A stretch of 64,000 bases of DNA from Symploca sp. SIO1C2 (GTDB lineage: Bacteria > Cyanobacteriota > Cyanobacteriia > Cyanobacteriales > Coleofasciculaceae): assembly GCA_010672925.1 (NCBI GenBank), contig JAAHFP010000012.1:95192-159191 (forward strand), read 5' to 3'. This document shows positions 46,190 through 54,900 of the stretch, piece by piece. Each line of letters starts with the position of its first letter. The first letter of the stretch is position 1. The translations under genes were made by a program, and so were the position numbers. The notes beneath the pieces are model-generated. The model searched no databases. It was not told the DNA's origin and saw only the letters and a list, made by a program, of their open reading frames with translations.

Positions 46190-47245
46190 CTAACACCTAC
46201 GACCTACAAGCCAATAAGTGGTCATTTCTCCTTTACTTTTAACGTTAATTACACCCCGCTTTTGTAGTTGATACTTGTCTTGCAACTGTTCATAAGTAGC
46301 AGTAGTAACATGAATCCTTCCAGGCGCTCCTTGAGTCTCCATCCGAGAAGCAATATTTACCGTATCTCCCCAAACGTCATAGGCAAATTTTTTGGTACCT
46401 AGTACTGCTGCTACCACTGGTCCCCCGGTATTAATGCCGATCCTCAAAGCCAGGGGTTGTCCATTCGGCCACCTGAATTGCGCGATCGCTTGTTGCATAT
46501 CCAGGGCCATTTCCGCGATCGCTGCTGCATGATCTGGACGAACTAAAGGCACTCCCCCTGCCACAAAATAGGCATCCCCAATGGTTCTAATTTTTTCAAC
46601 ACCGTGGTGCTGTGCCAGCTGGTCGAAAGCCGAAAATACTTGATTTAATAAATCAACGACTTCTGTAGGAGGCATTGAGCTAGAATTGGCAGCAAATTCA
46701 ACTATATCACTAAACAGAAACGAAGCCTCGTCATATTCTTTCGGAATCGCTCTTTGATGCTGCTTCAACTCCTCAACAATTGTCTTAGGTAAAGTATTTA
46801 ATAATAAGTTTTCTGATTTTTTCTGCTCTTGTCGTAGGGCATTATTTAGGGCTTGAATATTCAGATGATTTTCGACACGGGCTAGTACTTCTTCCCTTTG
46901 AAATGGTTTAGTGATATAATCTACACCACCAATTTGAAATGCTTTGACCTTATCTAAAACCTCATCAATAGCACTGATAAAGATTATAGGAATTTGTTTA
47001 GTTTGGTCATGAGATTTCAACTGTTGGCAAACCTCATAACCATTCATTTGGGGCATTTTGATATCTAGTAAAATTAGATCCGGTGGTGCTGCTTGTGCCG
47101 ATTTTATGGCTAGTTGACCATTCAGTGCCTTACCGACTTCATACCCCTGCTCCGTTAGGAGTGTTGACAATAGACGCAAGTTATTGGGTGTATCATCAAC
47201 GACAAGAATATTCGCCCTTGGGGACTTAGTTGGATTGCGATTCAT
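46190..47245 (-). CDS. Response regulator with class III adenylate/guanylate cyclase output
   Basis: The N-terminal REC domain has ILVVDDTPNN, phospho-acceptor LILLDIKMPQMNGYE and a KPF lysine. A short coiled coil leads to a class III cyclase: metal Asp in FLFSDIVEF and IGDAYFV, Lys in VEKIRTIGDAY and Asp in YDVWGDTVNIASR, the combination expected for ATP, so cAMP is the likely product. The start overlaps the stop of the upstream kinase by 4 bases (ATGA), giving translational coupling; the kinase probably phosphorylates this REC domain. The last codons lie in an ACCTACC-type repeat. Confidence 0.93.
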   Translation of the reverse strand: MNRNPTKSPRANILVVDDTPNNLRLLSTLLTEQGYEVGKALNGQLAIKSAQAAPPDLILLDIKMPQMNGYEVCQQLKSHDQTKQIPIIFISAIDEVLDKVKAFQIGGVDYITKPFQREEVLARVENHLNIQALNNALRQEQKKSENLLLNTLPKTIVEELKQHQRAIPKEYDEASFLFSDIVEFAANSSSMPPTEVVDLLNQVFSAFDQLAQHHGVEKIRTIGDAYFVAGGVPLVRPDHAAAIAEMALDMQQAIAQFRWPNGQPLALRIGINTGGPVVAAVLGTKKFAYDVWGDTVNIASRMETQGAPGRIHVTTATYEQLQDKYQLQKRGVINVKSKGEMTTYWLVGRRC

Positions 47246-49398
47246 GCTGTAACCTGAACTCGTTGAATTAACTCTATGACTTCCTCAAAAAGAAAGTTAT
47301 TTGCCCAATTACTTAAGGTATTCGCTAAAGGAGAATGAACTTCGGGAATTTGGTCAACCAACTGAATGATTTCGTGATCCAGGCATTTAATAGCTGCCTT
47401 ATTTAGGCTTTCCAGCCATTCCCTTGGCATACTAGATAAGTGAAAATCGAGGGATGGATCCGTAATAGTCTCTAACCCTTCTTGACTTTTTTCATCTTTT
47501 TTCTTAACCACTGAATTTTGGTAGAGATAGCGAACTCCTAAATGTTGAGCTATTTTTTCCCAGAGCACTTGCTCTCGGAATGGCTTACTCAGAAAATCAT
47601 CACAACCTGCTGACAATACAGCAGTTTGCTCCTCTTCAAAAACGCTAGCAGTCAGAGCAATAATGGTTGTTTGTTGTTGGTTGTTTGTTGTTGGTTGTTT
47701 GTTATTTGGGAATTGGGAATTGCTTCCTTGTCTCTCCTTATCTCCCTTGTCCCCCTTGTCCCCCTTGTCCTCCCATCTCCCCATCTCCCCATCTCCCTCT
47801 CTCCCCATCTCCCTCTCTTGTTCCTTAATTCGCTTGGTTGCTTTATATCCATCCATCACTGGCATCCGCATATCCATGAAGATGAGGTGTGGTGAATAAC
47901 TAGACCAAATTTCAATAGCTTCTTGACCATTTTCGGCTTCACGAACCGAGAAACCCATAAGTCTCAACAGTTCCATTAAAAAAAGGCGGCTTTCAGGACG
48001 ATCATCAACCACCAGAATGCGATACTCTGGCTGATTTGGAGCTAAACCAATTACCCGGCCAATTTGCTGCGATGCTTGGATATCTCTAGCCTCAGCTAGG
48101 TTAACTTGGATATCAAAGGTAAAGGTTGTTCCCTTTTTGGGAGTACTACTGACATTGATTTTTCCTCCCATCAATTGCACAATTGTCTGGCTAATTGCTA
48201 AACCTAATCCTGTTCCTTGATCTAACTTATAGCCTGTCTCTGTTTGTCCAAAAGCAGTGAATAATTTATTCATTTCCTCTCGAGCAATACCAGGACCAGT
48301 GTCTTCAACTTCAAAATTGATTGTTATTGGTTGTTGGTTGTTGGTTGTTGGTTGTTTGAGAATTTCTTCCTTGTCTCCCCTTATCTCCCTTCTCTTCCTT
48401 GCCTCCCTTGTCCCCCTTCTCCTCTTGCTCCCCAATCCTACCTGCAAGGTAACACAGCCTTCTTCCGTAAATTTGATGGCATTGCCTAGGAGATTAATCA
48501 AAATTTCACGCAGCTTACCCTCGTCTGCTTGTATGTATTGGGGAACATGGGGAGGACAATCAAAAATTAGTTTTAATCCTTTAGTTGCAGCTTTGAGTTG
48601 TAGCATCTGTTGGAGATTTTCCAGAAAGCAGTACAAGTCAAAGCTTTTGTTTTTCAAGGTGCTTCTACCTGCCTCAATTTTAGACATTTGTAGAATATCG
48701 TTGATTAATTCCAGGAGATGTTTGCCAGAGAGATTGATGATACTCAGGTATTGCTGTTGCTCACTAGAGAGTGAGGAATCGCGGACCATCACTTGGGTAA
48801 AACCCAGGATGGCATTGAGGGGAGTACGCAACTCATGACTCATGTTTGCCAGAAATTGGCTTTTGGCTCTGTTGGCGGCATCAGCAGTAGTTTTGGCAAG
48901 GGCAAATAACTTTGATTGAGCTAAAACTAGAACTCGCGTATCTAGTAACCGCCACTGTCCATTAAGTCCTTTGATGATAATGGGTTCATAAGCAGTCGAA
49001 TCGGGACGTTGGAGTGCTAGCTCTACTGCTTTGTCGATGGAGCAAGTTACACTCAGTACTAGGTACTTTTGCAAAAAAGTTTTCCGGTCTATAATCCCTT
49101 CAAAATCAGCAATTGAACTCCACATCGCCCGAATCGGCTCTCTCAAGTAAATTTCTAAACCATGGGGACCTGACTCATAGGGACGACTTAGCCACTCAAA
49201 AAATTGATTCCTGGAGATCATACCGATTAGTTGACTATCGGTAGTAATGAGAACTCCTGGTAACTCTAGCTGCTGCTGAAACTTTTTGGCTACAACCTTA
49301 CCCAAAGTTGTCAAGTAAACTTGAAAGTCATGACTGGGGAGGTCTGCTAGACTGGAATCAAGAGTGAGCTTATCTAGTTTTTGTACAAGCACAATCAA
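47242..49398 (-). CDS. Hybrid sensor histidine kinase with CBS-like sensor and two STRR-derived inserts
   Basis: Order: an N-terminal CBS-like sensory region (residues ~1-175; GVLITTDSQLIGMISRNQFF), HisKA with phospho-His in ANMSHELRTPLN (~188), HATPase (LLGNAIKFT, EDTGPGIAREEM, GTGLGLAISQTIV) and a C-terminal REC (ILVVDDRPESR, LIFMDMRMPVMDGYKA). Two low-complexity stretches break conserved domains without shifting frame: about residues 320-358 in the HATPase (RRRGTREARKRREIRGDKEE then QPTTNNQQPI) and about 523-580 in the REC domain ([20 protein letters not shown]). Both are encoded by the same repeats found between genes. No membrane segment is visible. It is coupled to the cyclase gene downstream. 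Confidence 0.92.
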   Translation of the reverse strand: MIVLVQKLDKLTLDSSLADLPSHDFQVYLTTLGKVVAKKFQQQLELPGVLITTDSQLIGMISRNQFFEWLSRPYESGPHGLEIYLREPIRAMWSSIADFEGIIDRKTFLQKYLVLSVTCSIDKAVELALQRPDSTAYEPIIIKGLNGQWRLLDTRVLVLAQSKLFALAKTTADAANRAKSQFLANMSHELRTPLNAILGFTQVMVRDSSLSSEQQQYLSIINLSGKHLLELINDILQMSKIEAGRSTLKNKSFDLYCFLENLQQMLQLKAATKGLKLIFDCPPHVPQYIQADEGKLREILINLLGNAIKFTEEGCVTLQVGLGSKRRRGTREARKRREIRGDKEEILKQPTTNNQQPITINFEVEDTGPGIAREEMNKLFTAFGQTETGYKLDQGTGLGLAISQTIVQLMGGKINVSSTPKKGTTFTFDIQVNLAEARDIQASQQIGRVIGLAPNQPEYRILVVDDRPESRLFLMELLRLMGFSVREAENGQEAIEIWSSYSPHLIFMDMRMPVMDGYKATKRIKEQEREMGREGDGEMGRWEDKGDKGDKGDKERQGSNSQFPNNKQPTTNNQQQTTIIALTASVFEEEQTAVLSAGCDDFLSKPFREQVLWEKIAQHLGVRYLYQNSVVKKKDEKSQEGLETITDPSLDFHLSSMPREWLESLNKAAIKCLDHEIIQLVDQIPEVHSPLANTLSNWANNFLFEEVIELIQRVQVTA

Positions 49399-50090
49399 CT
49401 TTTGGTAGCTAGGGTGTCTTCAATGAGTTGTGTTCAAGATCACCATTCCTCACCTCTCTAGGAGAGTTGAAGAATAGGCACTGGTGAAATTAGGGATGGG
49501 AAGAACTTCTTAGTTGTCCAAGGGAAAAGTACAACTCTTTTGCTTCTTGCTCCAGTCCCCTGGAACTTTCGTTAATTGATGCGTTTCCCTGACTTAATGC
49601 TCAACACGAAACATCACTGACTTTGATGATGTGATGTTGGCATTGAGGAACATAGTTATTTTGATTCTAACCCTCTCCCAAGCTAAAGTCAGGGTCATAA
49701 TCGATGATTTTTGTGGTATTACGCTGGCTTACAGTAACTTACAAAAAATTAGGTTCGGAGTTAGGAGTTGGCTGCGCAAGTATGAAAGTGCTGTCTGGTA
49801 TGGATCTCAAGCTTTTTTCTCTATTTTTTTCCAAGTAAGTTATATCTTTTAACTCCAGAAACCTTGCACTTTTACTGAAAAATTACTCCTGAACACATTA
49901 CTTATTACTCACCGTTCACCTATTTGGAAATAAGGTGCGTGAAAAGTATGAATTGTTGATTGTTGTGATCTCAACATTGGCAATTTGTATGCCATTACTT
50001 TTATTTTCTGGTATTAAACATTATCTGTATCATACACTTTGGATTTATATTCTAAGTTTCCACCATGTTGCTTCAATATTTTCCTTAATT
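49399..50090. other. 692-bp gap without a convincing gene
   Basis: The stretch is AT-rich, with no STRR arrays or recognised repeats. A 73-codon + strand frame at 49631-49852 lacks any family resemblance or start signal. It separates the kinase operon from the ATPase/ELKG pair and may hold the kinase promoter. Confidence 0.55.
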
Positions 50091-50507
50091 TCACCACCTT
50101 AGATCGACTTTGATAACTTCTGGTTTAGAAACTTTACTGAGTACAATTCTAGCAAACAATTTTCCATTAACTTGAGATTTAAAATCATTAATGGTTTGGG
50201 TTAACTGATCGACAGCATGAAGAAAATCTCTCCCTTTCAATTCAACAAAATATACATTGTCACAAAATTCTCTATTACTGCTATCTTCTTGTTTTTGAGT
50301 ATTGCAGACTATTATAATATAATCACATTTGGCTTTACCTTGACTCTGAATTAGACAGCCATCAACCGTCACCTTACACACTTTTTGACCGGATCGATTA
50401 TGAAGAATATATTTTCGATTATTTTCTACAACTTGGATCTTGGAGTCGTGGGAGCAAGATGTGCAGTTTGGGTATTGTTCTTGAAATTCTTGACAGCTAC
50501 AGATCAT
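50091..50507 (-). CDS. Small Cys-rich protein with an ELKG nuclease-like motif, coupled to an AAA ATPase
   Basis: The 138-residue protein starts with Cys3, Cys5, Cys15 and Cys18 (MICSCQEF, NCTSCSH), a possible zinc site. It then has CDYIIIVCNTQ followed by VYFVELKGRDFLHAVDQLTQ, a D...E-x-K pattern on predicted strands like a minimal PD-(D/E)XK nuclease. The start codon overlaps the ATPase stop (ATGA), so the proteins are made in a fixed relation. I do not recognise the family. An effector to the ATPase sensor is the natural hypothesis. Confidence 0.7.
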   Translation of the reverse strand: MICSCQEFQEQYPNCTSCSHDSKIQVVENNRKYILHNRSGQKVCKVTVDGCLIQSQGKAKCDYIIIVCNTQKQEDSSNREFCDNVYFVELKGRDFLHAVDQLTQTINDFKSQVNGKLFARIVLSKVSKPEVIKVDLRW

Positions 50508-51850
50508 GCTTCATCCTCAAGTTCAAAAAGTTGATTAAATGTATCAACGATAATATCAGAAGCTCTATCTATCTCTGCTGATTCAATAAGTCCCATCTCT
50601 GAATCCATGATGGAACGAGCTTTCCCCTGTTCTAAGATAAATGTATTTAGCCTCTCCGGATTGATCCAGAGATGATGATTTACTACTTCCTCAACTGCTT
50701 GAGCTTTTGCTAAACCTAGTTGATGAGCATAAAGCAGATTATTAAATGAGGAAAGGATATAAGGACTATGAGTTGTTAAAATAATTTGATTCTCAGCTTG
50801 ATTAGCAAGCAGGGCTATCAAATCAATCATTTCTTTTTGTGCCACGGGAAACAGGTGTGCCTCCGGTTCTTCAACTACCAGAAATACTTTCCGCTGATTA
50901 ATAATCAATAGCAGAATAAGTAGCAGAATCCAGACTACCTCTTGTTGTCCTGATGAAGCAAAATTGATCAGAGTATTTTGACCATTGCCAAAATCAATTT
51001 GCTCCGTACCATTTTGATAACGGTAAGAGCCTTTGAGAATCGAATTAACCAGATTTTGGGCTAGGTAGACTACTTGCTGAACTTCAGAGTCACTGCAAGT
51101 AGCAATTTGTTCTTGTATAAAATCAGTAAAAGCTTGATTAAAAATCGGTTTTGCATCATCAATCCGATTAATAAAACTCTGCATCAAATAGTCTAATTTG
51201 ACTCCTACATCGGTTTCACTAGATATCCATTCATCTCCCAGGTCAATATTATATCGCTGTTGGGATAATATAGTAATCAGGCTACGACCTGCTGGCAAGA
51301 ACAATAAATCTCTATCATCGTTGAAAAGTTCATTGACCTCCTTTTCAATATTTTGAAATAAAGTTGCTTCTTTAGCTTTGATTGCACTAATTTCCCGAGA
51401 AGAAGAAAATTTCAAAATTTGCTGTTGTAATTCATCGCTCAAATACCTAGATTGCTCTGTTAGTTGACAAAATTTTTGCTTGAAATTATCATCAAACCTG
51501 ATACTGGTGAAACGATTATCTTCAGAGGAATAAACTACTACTTCCATATTATTCCCATATTGGTATCTTAGTTCCATTTCCGGGAATTGCAGTACTGAGC
51601 CATATATTTTGATAAATTTCTGTTTTGAGCGCTTGGCAAAATTACTGATAGAGTCTTCAAATTTTTTTTGTTCGTAGCATTGATATAAATAGCTGATTAA
51701 ATCATCTCTCAAAGACTTAAAGAAGAATATCGCTTTACTAACAGTACTTTTGCCACTTGCTTGTGAACCAATGAAAATGAGCAGATCCTTAAGGTCAAGC
51801 TGTATTTCCGTTACAGGACCAAACTTATAGATAGTTAGCCTCTGATGCAT
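50504..51850 (-). CDS. AAA/ABC-type ATPase of the OLD/RecF-like class
   Basis: The 448-residue product has Walker A FIGSQASGKSTVSK at about residues 30-43, an ABC-like signature ASSGQQEVVW, Walker B FLVVEEPEAHLFP, and a switch His in LTTHSPYILSSF. A variable middle region (residues ~60-270) replaces the long coiled coil of SMC proteins. Such ATPases occur in many two-gene defence systems (for example Septu, PARIS, AbiL types), each with a different nuclease partner. It overlaps the 138-residue ELKG gene by 4 bases. No TOPRIM domain is fused, which separates it from Gabija-type GajA. Confidence 0.85.
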   Translation of the reverse strand: MHQRLTIYKFGPVTEIQLDLKDLLIFIGSQASGKSTVSKAIFFFKSLRDDLISYLYQCYEQKKFEDSISNFAKRSKQKFIKIYGSVLQFPEMELRYQYGNNMEVVVYSSEDNRFTSIRFDDNFKQKFCQLTEQSRYLSDELQQQILKFSSSREISAIKAKEATLFQNIEKEVNELFNDDRDLLFLPAGRSLITILSQQRYNIDLGDEWISSETDVGVKLDYLMQSFINRIDDAKPIFNQAFTDFIQEQIATCSDSEVQQVVYLAQNLVNSILKGSYRYQNGTEQIDFGNGQNTLINFASSGQQEVVWILLLILLLIINQRKVFLVVEEPEAHLFPVAQKEMIDLIALLANQAENQIILTTHSPYILSSFNNLLYAHQLGLAKAQAVEEVVNHHLWINPERLNTFILEQGKARSIMDSEMGLIESAEIDRASDIIVDTFNQLFELEDEA

Positions 51851-51887
51851 AAAGCAAGATTCTATAATTTCCGTATTTTATCCAATC

Positions 51888-51920
51888 GTAGGGTGTGTTA
51901 GCACAGCGTAACGCACCAAA
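51888..51920. repeat. Palindromic GTAGGGTGTGTTAGC repeat
   Basis: CGTAGGGTGTGTTAGCACAG followed by CGTAACGCACC lies between the ATPase gene and the PIN module. Confidence 0.75.
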
Positions 51921-51954
51921 TCCTGGGTACAATCATTTTTTAAAATCGCCTAAG

Positions 51955-52116
51955 TTAACTAGATTGACGTTTGATTGGAAGTCTTATCAGTCTATCTTTA
52001 TGAACTAGCTGCTTTTGTTTCAAGTCATTAAAAATAGCTCTTAAATCATACTGAAACGAGCGAGCATACTCGTCTCTATACTTGTAAATCTCATCAAGAA
52101 TTTCGTTTTTATACAT
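51955..52116 (-). CDS. 53-residue probable antitoxin to the PIN toxin
   Basis: The frame reads MYKNEILDEIYKYRDEYARS, then FQYDLRAIFNDLKQKQ, and ends RLIRLPIKRQSS. It starts 2 bases after the PIN gene stop codon (TAACTATG). Short proteins with the pattern EI..YRDEYA..F.YDL..IF.DLK commonly accompany PIN toxins in cyanobacteria. It is too short for a standard 60-codon ORF cutoff. Order here is toxin first, antitoxin second, the reverse of classic VapBC. Confidence 0.72.
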   Translation of the reverse strand: MYKNEILDEIYKYRDEYARSFQYDLRAIFNDLKQKQLVHKDRLIRLPIKRQSS

Positions 52117-52118
52117 AG

Positions 52119-52604
52119 TTAGACCTCAAAGTTATATCCAATAAGCTCATAGGGAGTGCAAATCACAGGTAATGCATAACCTAAATTGGAACTGATCTGG
52201 GCTAGTTTCCTTTGAATTTGGGCATTTGCCATATGTTTACAATTCCAAGTTAGCAGATAATCTAAGCTATAGACAGTTGCTAGTGCCATGTGTAAAGCAT
52301 CATTAGACGCTTTTGGGGGTAGGTTGCTTTGATGAAGAAACGCTTGAGAAAGCTCAAATGATTCTTCCGTAAGTTCAAGAAGCATCAGAGACTGTAGCAA
52401 ATTTAATCGTTGAGCCGCCATCACTGAATCTCCCTTAGCCGCCTCAACTTCGACAATCTCTGACGCATAAAGTGTAAATGAGCTACTACATTCGTCCCAC
52501 CAGTCTTGAGTAATCTTGATGTTGGCAGCAACGATCAGGTTGTCTGTTGGTCTTGCAGTTAGATGCCCCAAGATACTCGTTTCAATGTAAACACTGCCAG
52601 TCAT
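52119..52604 (-). CDS. PIN domain (VapC-like) toxin
   Basis: The 161-residue PIN protein begins GSVYIETSILGHL, with Glu where the first metal Asp is usual. It continues YASEIVEVEAAKGD and ASNDALHMALATVYSLDYLL, with LLTWNCKHMAN near the end. These place the acidic residues of a metal-dependent RNase, although the first-position substitution might weaken activity. It is followed at once by a 53-residue partner, so a type II toxin-antitoxin pair is likely. It lies next to the ATPase/ELKG pair. Confidence 0.85.
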   Translation of the reverse strand: MTGSVYIETSILGHLTARPTDNLIVAANIKITQDWWDECSSSFTLYASEIVEVEAAKGDSVMAAQRLNLLQSLMLLELTEESFELSQAFLHQSNLPPKASNDALHMALATVYSLDYLLTWNCKHMANAQIQRKLAQISSNLGYALPVICTPYELIGYNFEV

Positions 52605-52742
52605 ATTAAGAAATTGCTCTAGTAAATTAAATTGTGTTCACCGTTTTTATTGCTGTCAAGTGCATATAACTGGTTAAATGCAAGATTATAGATAATAATA
52701 AGCATAGTTTTTCCGTATTTTCTCCAACTTATCAGATCCAAG

Positions 52743-52790
52743 GCAGTCCCTAGGAAAATTTTTCACCACCAGGTGATGAAAGTAGCTTCT
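52743..52790. repeat. Dispersed repeat fragment before the amidase
   Basis: GGCAGTCCCTAGGAAAATTT then TTCACCACCAGGTGATGAAA is an inverted fragment of the repeat at 26870. It is followed by CTATTCC heptamers to 52820, which generate a false N-terminal extension of the amidase frame. Confidence 0.7.
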
Positions 52791-52853
52791 CCCCTATTCC
52801 CTATTCCCTGTTCCCTACTTTCAAGACAGTTTTTTGGTAAAGTACACTTGGGT

Positions 52854-54629
52854 ATGTTGAAAATAAGTCGGTGTATGAGAAATATTCTGGGATTAGCTCT
52901 ATTAGGTTCGATGATTACTTCCCCCGCTTGGGCGCAACAACCCCTATTCCTCGCCTATCCACCAAAGGTGCATCAGACGAGGGCTAGCCAAATTTTCTTG
53001 ATTGGTACCGCTTCTCCAGAGGGGGAGGTGTTGGTGAATGGTAAGGTAATCCCTCGTAGTCCGGCTGGTAATTTTGCTCCTAGCTTTCCTCTCCAACTGG
53101 GAGATAATCAGTTTAATGTGCGCTATCAAGGCCAGGAAATTAAGGTCAAAGTTAAGCGCTTGTCAACGGAACCAGTAGTACCAGTGGGATTAGCTTTTGG
53201 TGAAGATTCCTTGAAACCAGCGGTAGATATTGCCAGATTACCAGGAGAAAGAATTTGTTTTGGAGCGATCGCTTCCCCAGAGGCTACCGTTTCTGTTAAA
53301 CTGGGTAATCAAACTATCCCGTTGAAACGGCAATCTTCAGATTTCCAGCTACCTCCTAATTCTGCCGCCTTGACTTCACAAAATCAACCAGATGTGCAAT
53401 CAGCAATCGGTAAATACGAAGGTTGTGCCATAGCAGAAGCAGCAGCTAATTTAGGACAGCCTCAATACCAACTAAACTTAAATGGACAAACCATTAGTCA
53501 GTCAGCACCAGGAAAAGTAGCCATTATCTCCCCAGTAGAATTAGAAGTAGTAGAAGTTACCGTGGAAGCTGGGGTAGCACGTACAGGACCCAGTACTAAC
53601 TATTCTCGCCTCACTCCCTTACCTCAAGGAACTAGAGCAGCGGTTACTGGTAGGGAAGGAGAATGGGTACGGTTGGACTATGGTGCTTGGATTAAGGCGG
53701 CAGAAGTACGTACTATTCCCAATGCTGTACCCCCTCACTCCCTGATTCGCAGTATTGTTTCCCGTCAAGTTGAGGGAGCAACGGAAATTGTCTTTCCTTT
53801 AGAAGTACCAGTACCAGTCAGGGTACAGCAGGGAGAGAAAACTTTGACCTTGACCTTGTACAACACTACCGCTCAAACGGATATTTTTCGCCTGGATGAT
53901 GACCCAGTAATTAAACGCTTAGATTGGCAACAAACCATACCAGGACAAATAGACTATACCTTTAACCTCAAATCAGAGCGGCAGTGGGGTTATGATTTGC
54001 GCTACGAGGGGACTACTTTGATTCTCTCTTTGCGCCATCCACCAAAAGTTAGCACTCAATCCCTATCGGGAGTTAGTATTCTCCTCGATCCTGGACATGG
54101 AGGGGACGAGTTTGGTGCTAGGGGACCCAATGGCTATCCAGAAAAGGACATTAATTTAGTAATATCCAAGCTGTTGCAGCAGGAACTCAAACAGCGGGGA
54201 GCCAGAGTTTATCTGACGAGGGAAACAGATAAATTTGTCTCTCTCGGCGATCGCGTTAAGATGATCAATGAACTTAAACCGACTCTCGCCTTTTCCGTTC
54301 ACTATAATGCTCTACCAGACAGTGGTGATGCTATTAAGACTGCTGGTATTGGTATGTTTTGGTACCATGCTCAAGCTCATGATTTATCAGTATTTCTGCA
54401 AGAATACCTAGTTACCAAACTCAATCGTCCTCATTATGGTATCTTTTGGGATAACCTAGCCCTAACCCGTCCCCATACTGCCCCAACAATCCTCTTGGAA
54501 CTAGGATTTATGATTAATCCCCTAGAATTTGAGTGGATTACCAATTCCCAAGAACAGCAAAAACTAGCAGCTGCGCTCGCTGATGGCATTATGGAATGGT
54601 TGGGTGGTAGTGCCGCTACGCGGAATTAA
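52854..54629 (+). CDS. amiC: N-acetylmuramoyl-L-alanine amidase with SH3-type domain
   Basis: This periplasmic peptidoglycan hydrolase cleaves cross-wall peptides. The start is set at 52854 because the residues after it form a signal peptide (MLKISRCMRNILGLALLGSM then ITSPAWAQ); the frame is open to 52773 but that part is repeat sequence. After an N-terminal region with an Ig-like look, an SH3b domain is near residues 235-290 (GVARTGPSTNYSRL, GTRAAVTGREGEWVRLDYG). The Amidase_3 domain from about residue 400 has zinc ligands in LLDPGHGG, PEKDINLV and SVHYNA, and the catalytic Glu in LLELGFM. The final residues (SAATRN) and stop are written by a dispersed repeat. The gene symbol is by analogy. 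Confidence 0.9.
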   Translation: MLKISRCMRNILGLALLGSMITSPAWAQQPLFLAYPPKVHQTRASQIFLIGTASPEGEVLVNGKVIPRSPAGNFAPSFPLQLGDNQFNVRYQGQEIKVKVKRLSTEPVVPVGLAFGEDSLKPAVDIARLPGERICFGAIASPEATVSVKLGNQTIPLKRQSSDFQLPPNSAALTSQNQPDVQSAIGKYEGCAIAEAAANLGQPQYQLNLNGQTISQSAPGKVAIISPVELEVVEVTVEAGVARTGPSTNYSRLTPLPQGTRAAVTGREGEWVRLDYGAWIKAAEVRTIPNAVPPHSLIRSIVSRQVEGATEIVFPLEVPVPVRVQQGEKTLTLTLYNTTAQTDIFRLDDDPVIKRLDWQQTIPGQIDYTFNLKSERQWGYDLRYEGTTLILSLRHPPKVSTQSLSGVSILLDPGHGGDEFGARGPNGYPEKDINLVISKLLQQELKQRGARVYLTRETDKFVSLGDRVKMINELKPTLAFSVHYNALPDSGDAIKTAGIGMFWYHAQAHDLSVFLQEYLVTKLNRPHYGIFWDNLALTRPHTAPTILLELGFMINPLEFEWITNSQEQQKLAAALADGIMEWLGGSAATRN

Positions 54630-54900
54630 GAATTAAGAATTAAGAATTTAGAATGCTTATAGAGTAAGGATTCTATCGATTTCAAACTGGTTATATCGTT
54701 TCCGGTAGCATTGGAATGATATATTTTTGGTGAAGTAATCTGGAATCGTAATGCCAGTGTGCTATATAATTCCGATGCACCCGGATTTGATATTACTTAT
54801 TTCCGCCGCGCTGCACTAGGTGTTAGGTGTTGGAGAATTTTCCACTCTGTGAGGTACATCTTCTATTCCCAATTCCCAATTCTCCATTCTCCATTCCCCA
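54612..54900. repeat. Stop-associated repeat and STRRs after the amidase
   Basis: The dispersed repeat (GCCGCTACGCGGAATTAAG, GAATGCTTATAGAGTAAGGA, TTCTATCGATTTCAAACTGG) starts inside the amidase gene's last codons. GTTAGGTGTT repeats and CCCAATT/CTCCATT heptamers follow (54868-54902). Confidence 0.75.

Noticed and set aside
49631-49852. 73-residue + strand ORF in a gene-free gap
   Set aside because: No start signal, no recognisable motif, and composition like the AT-rich flanks.
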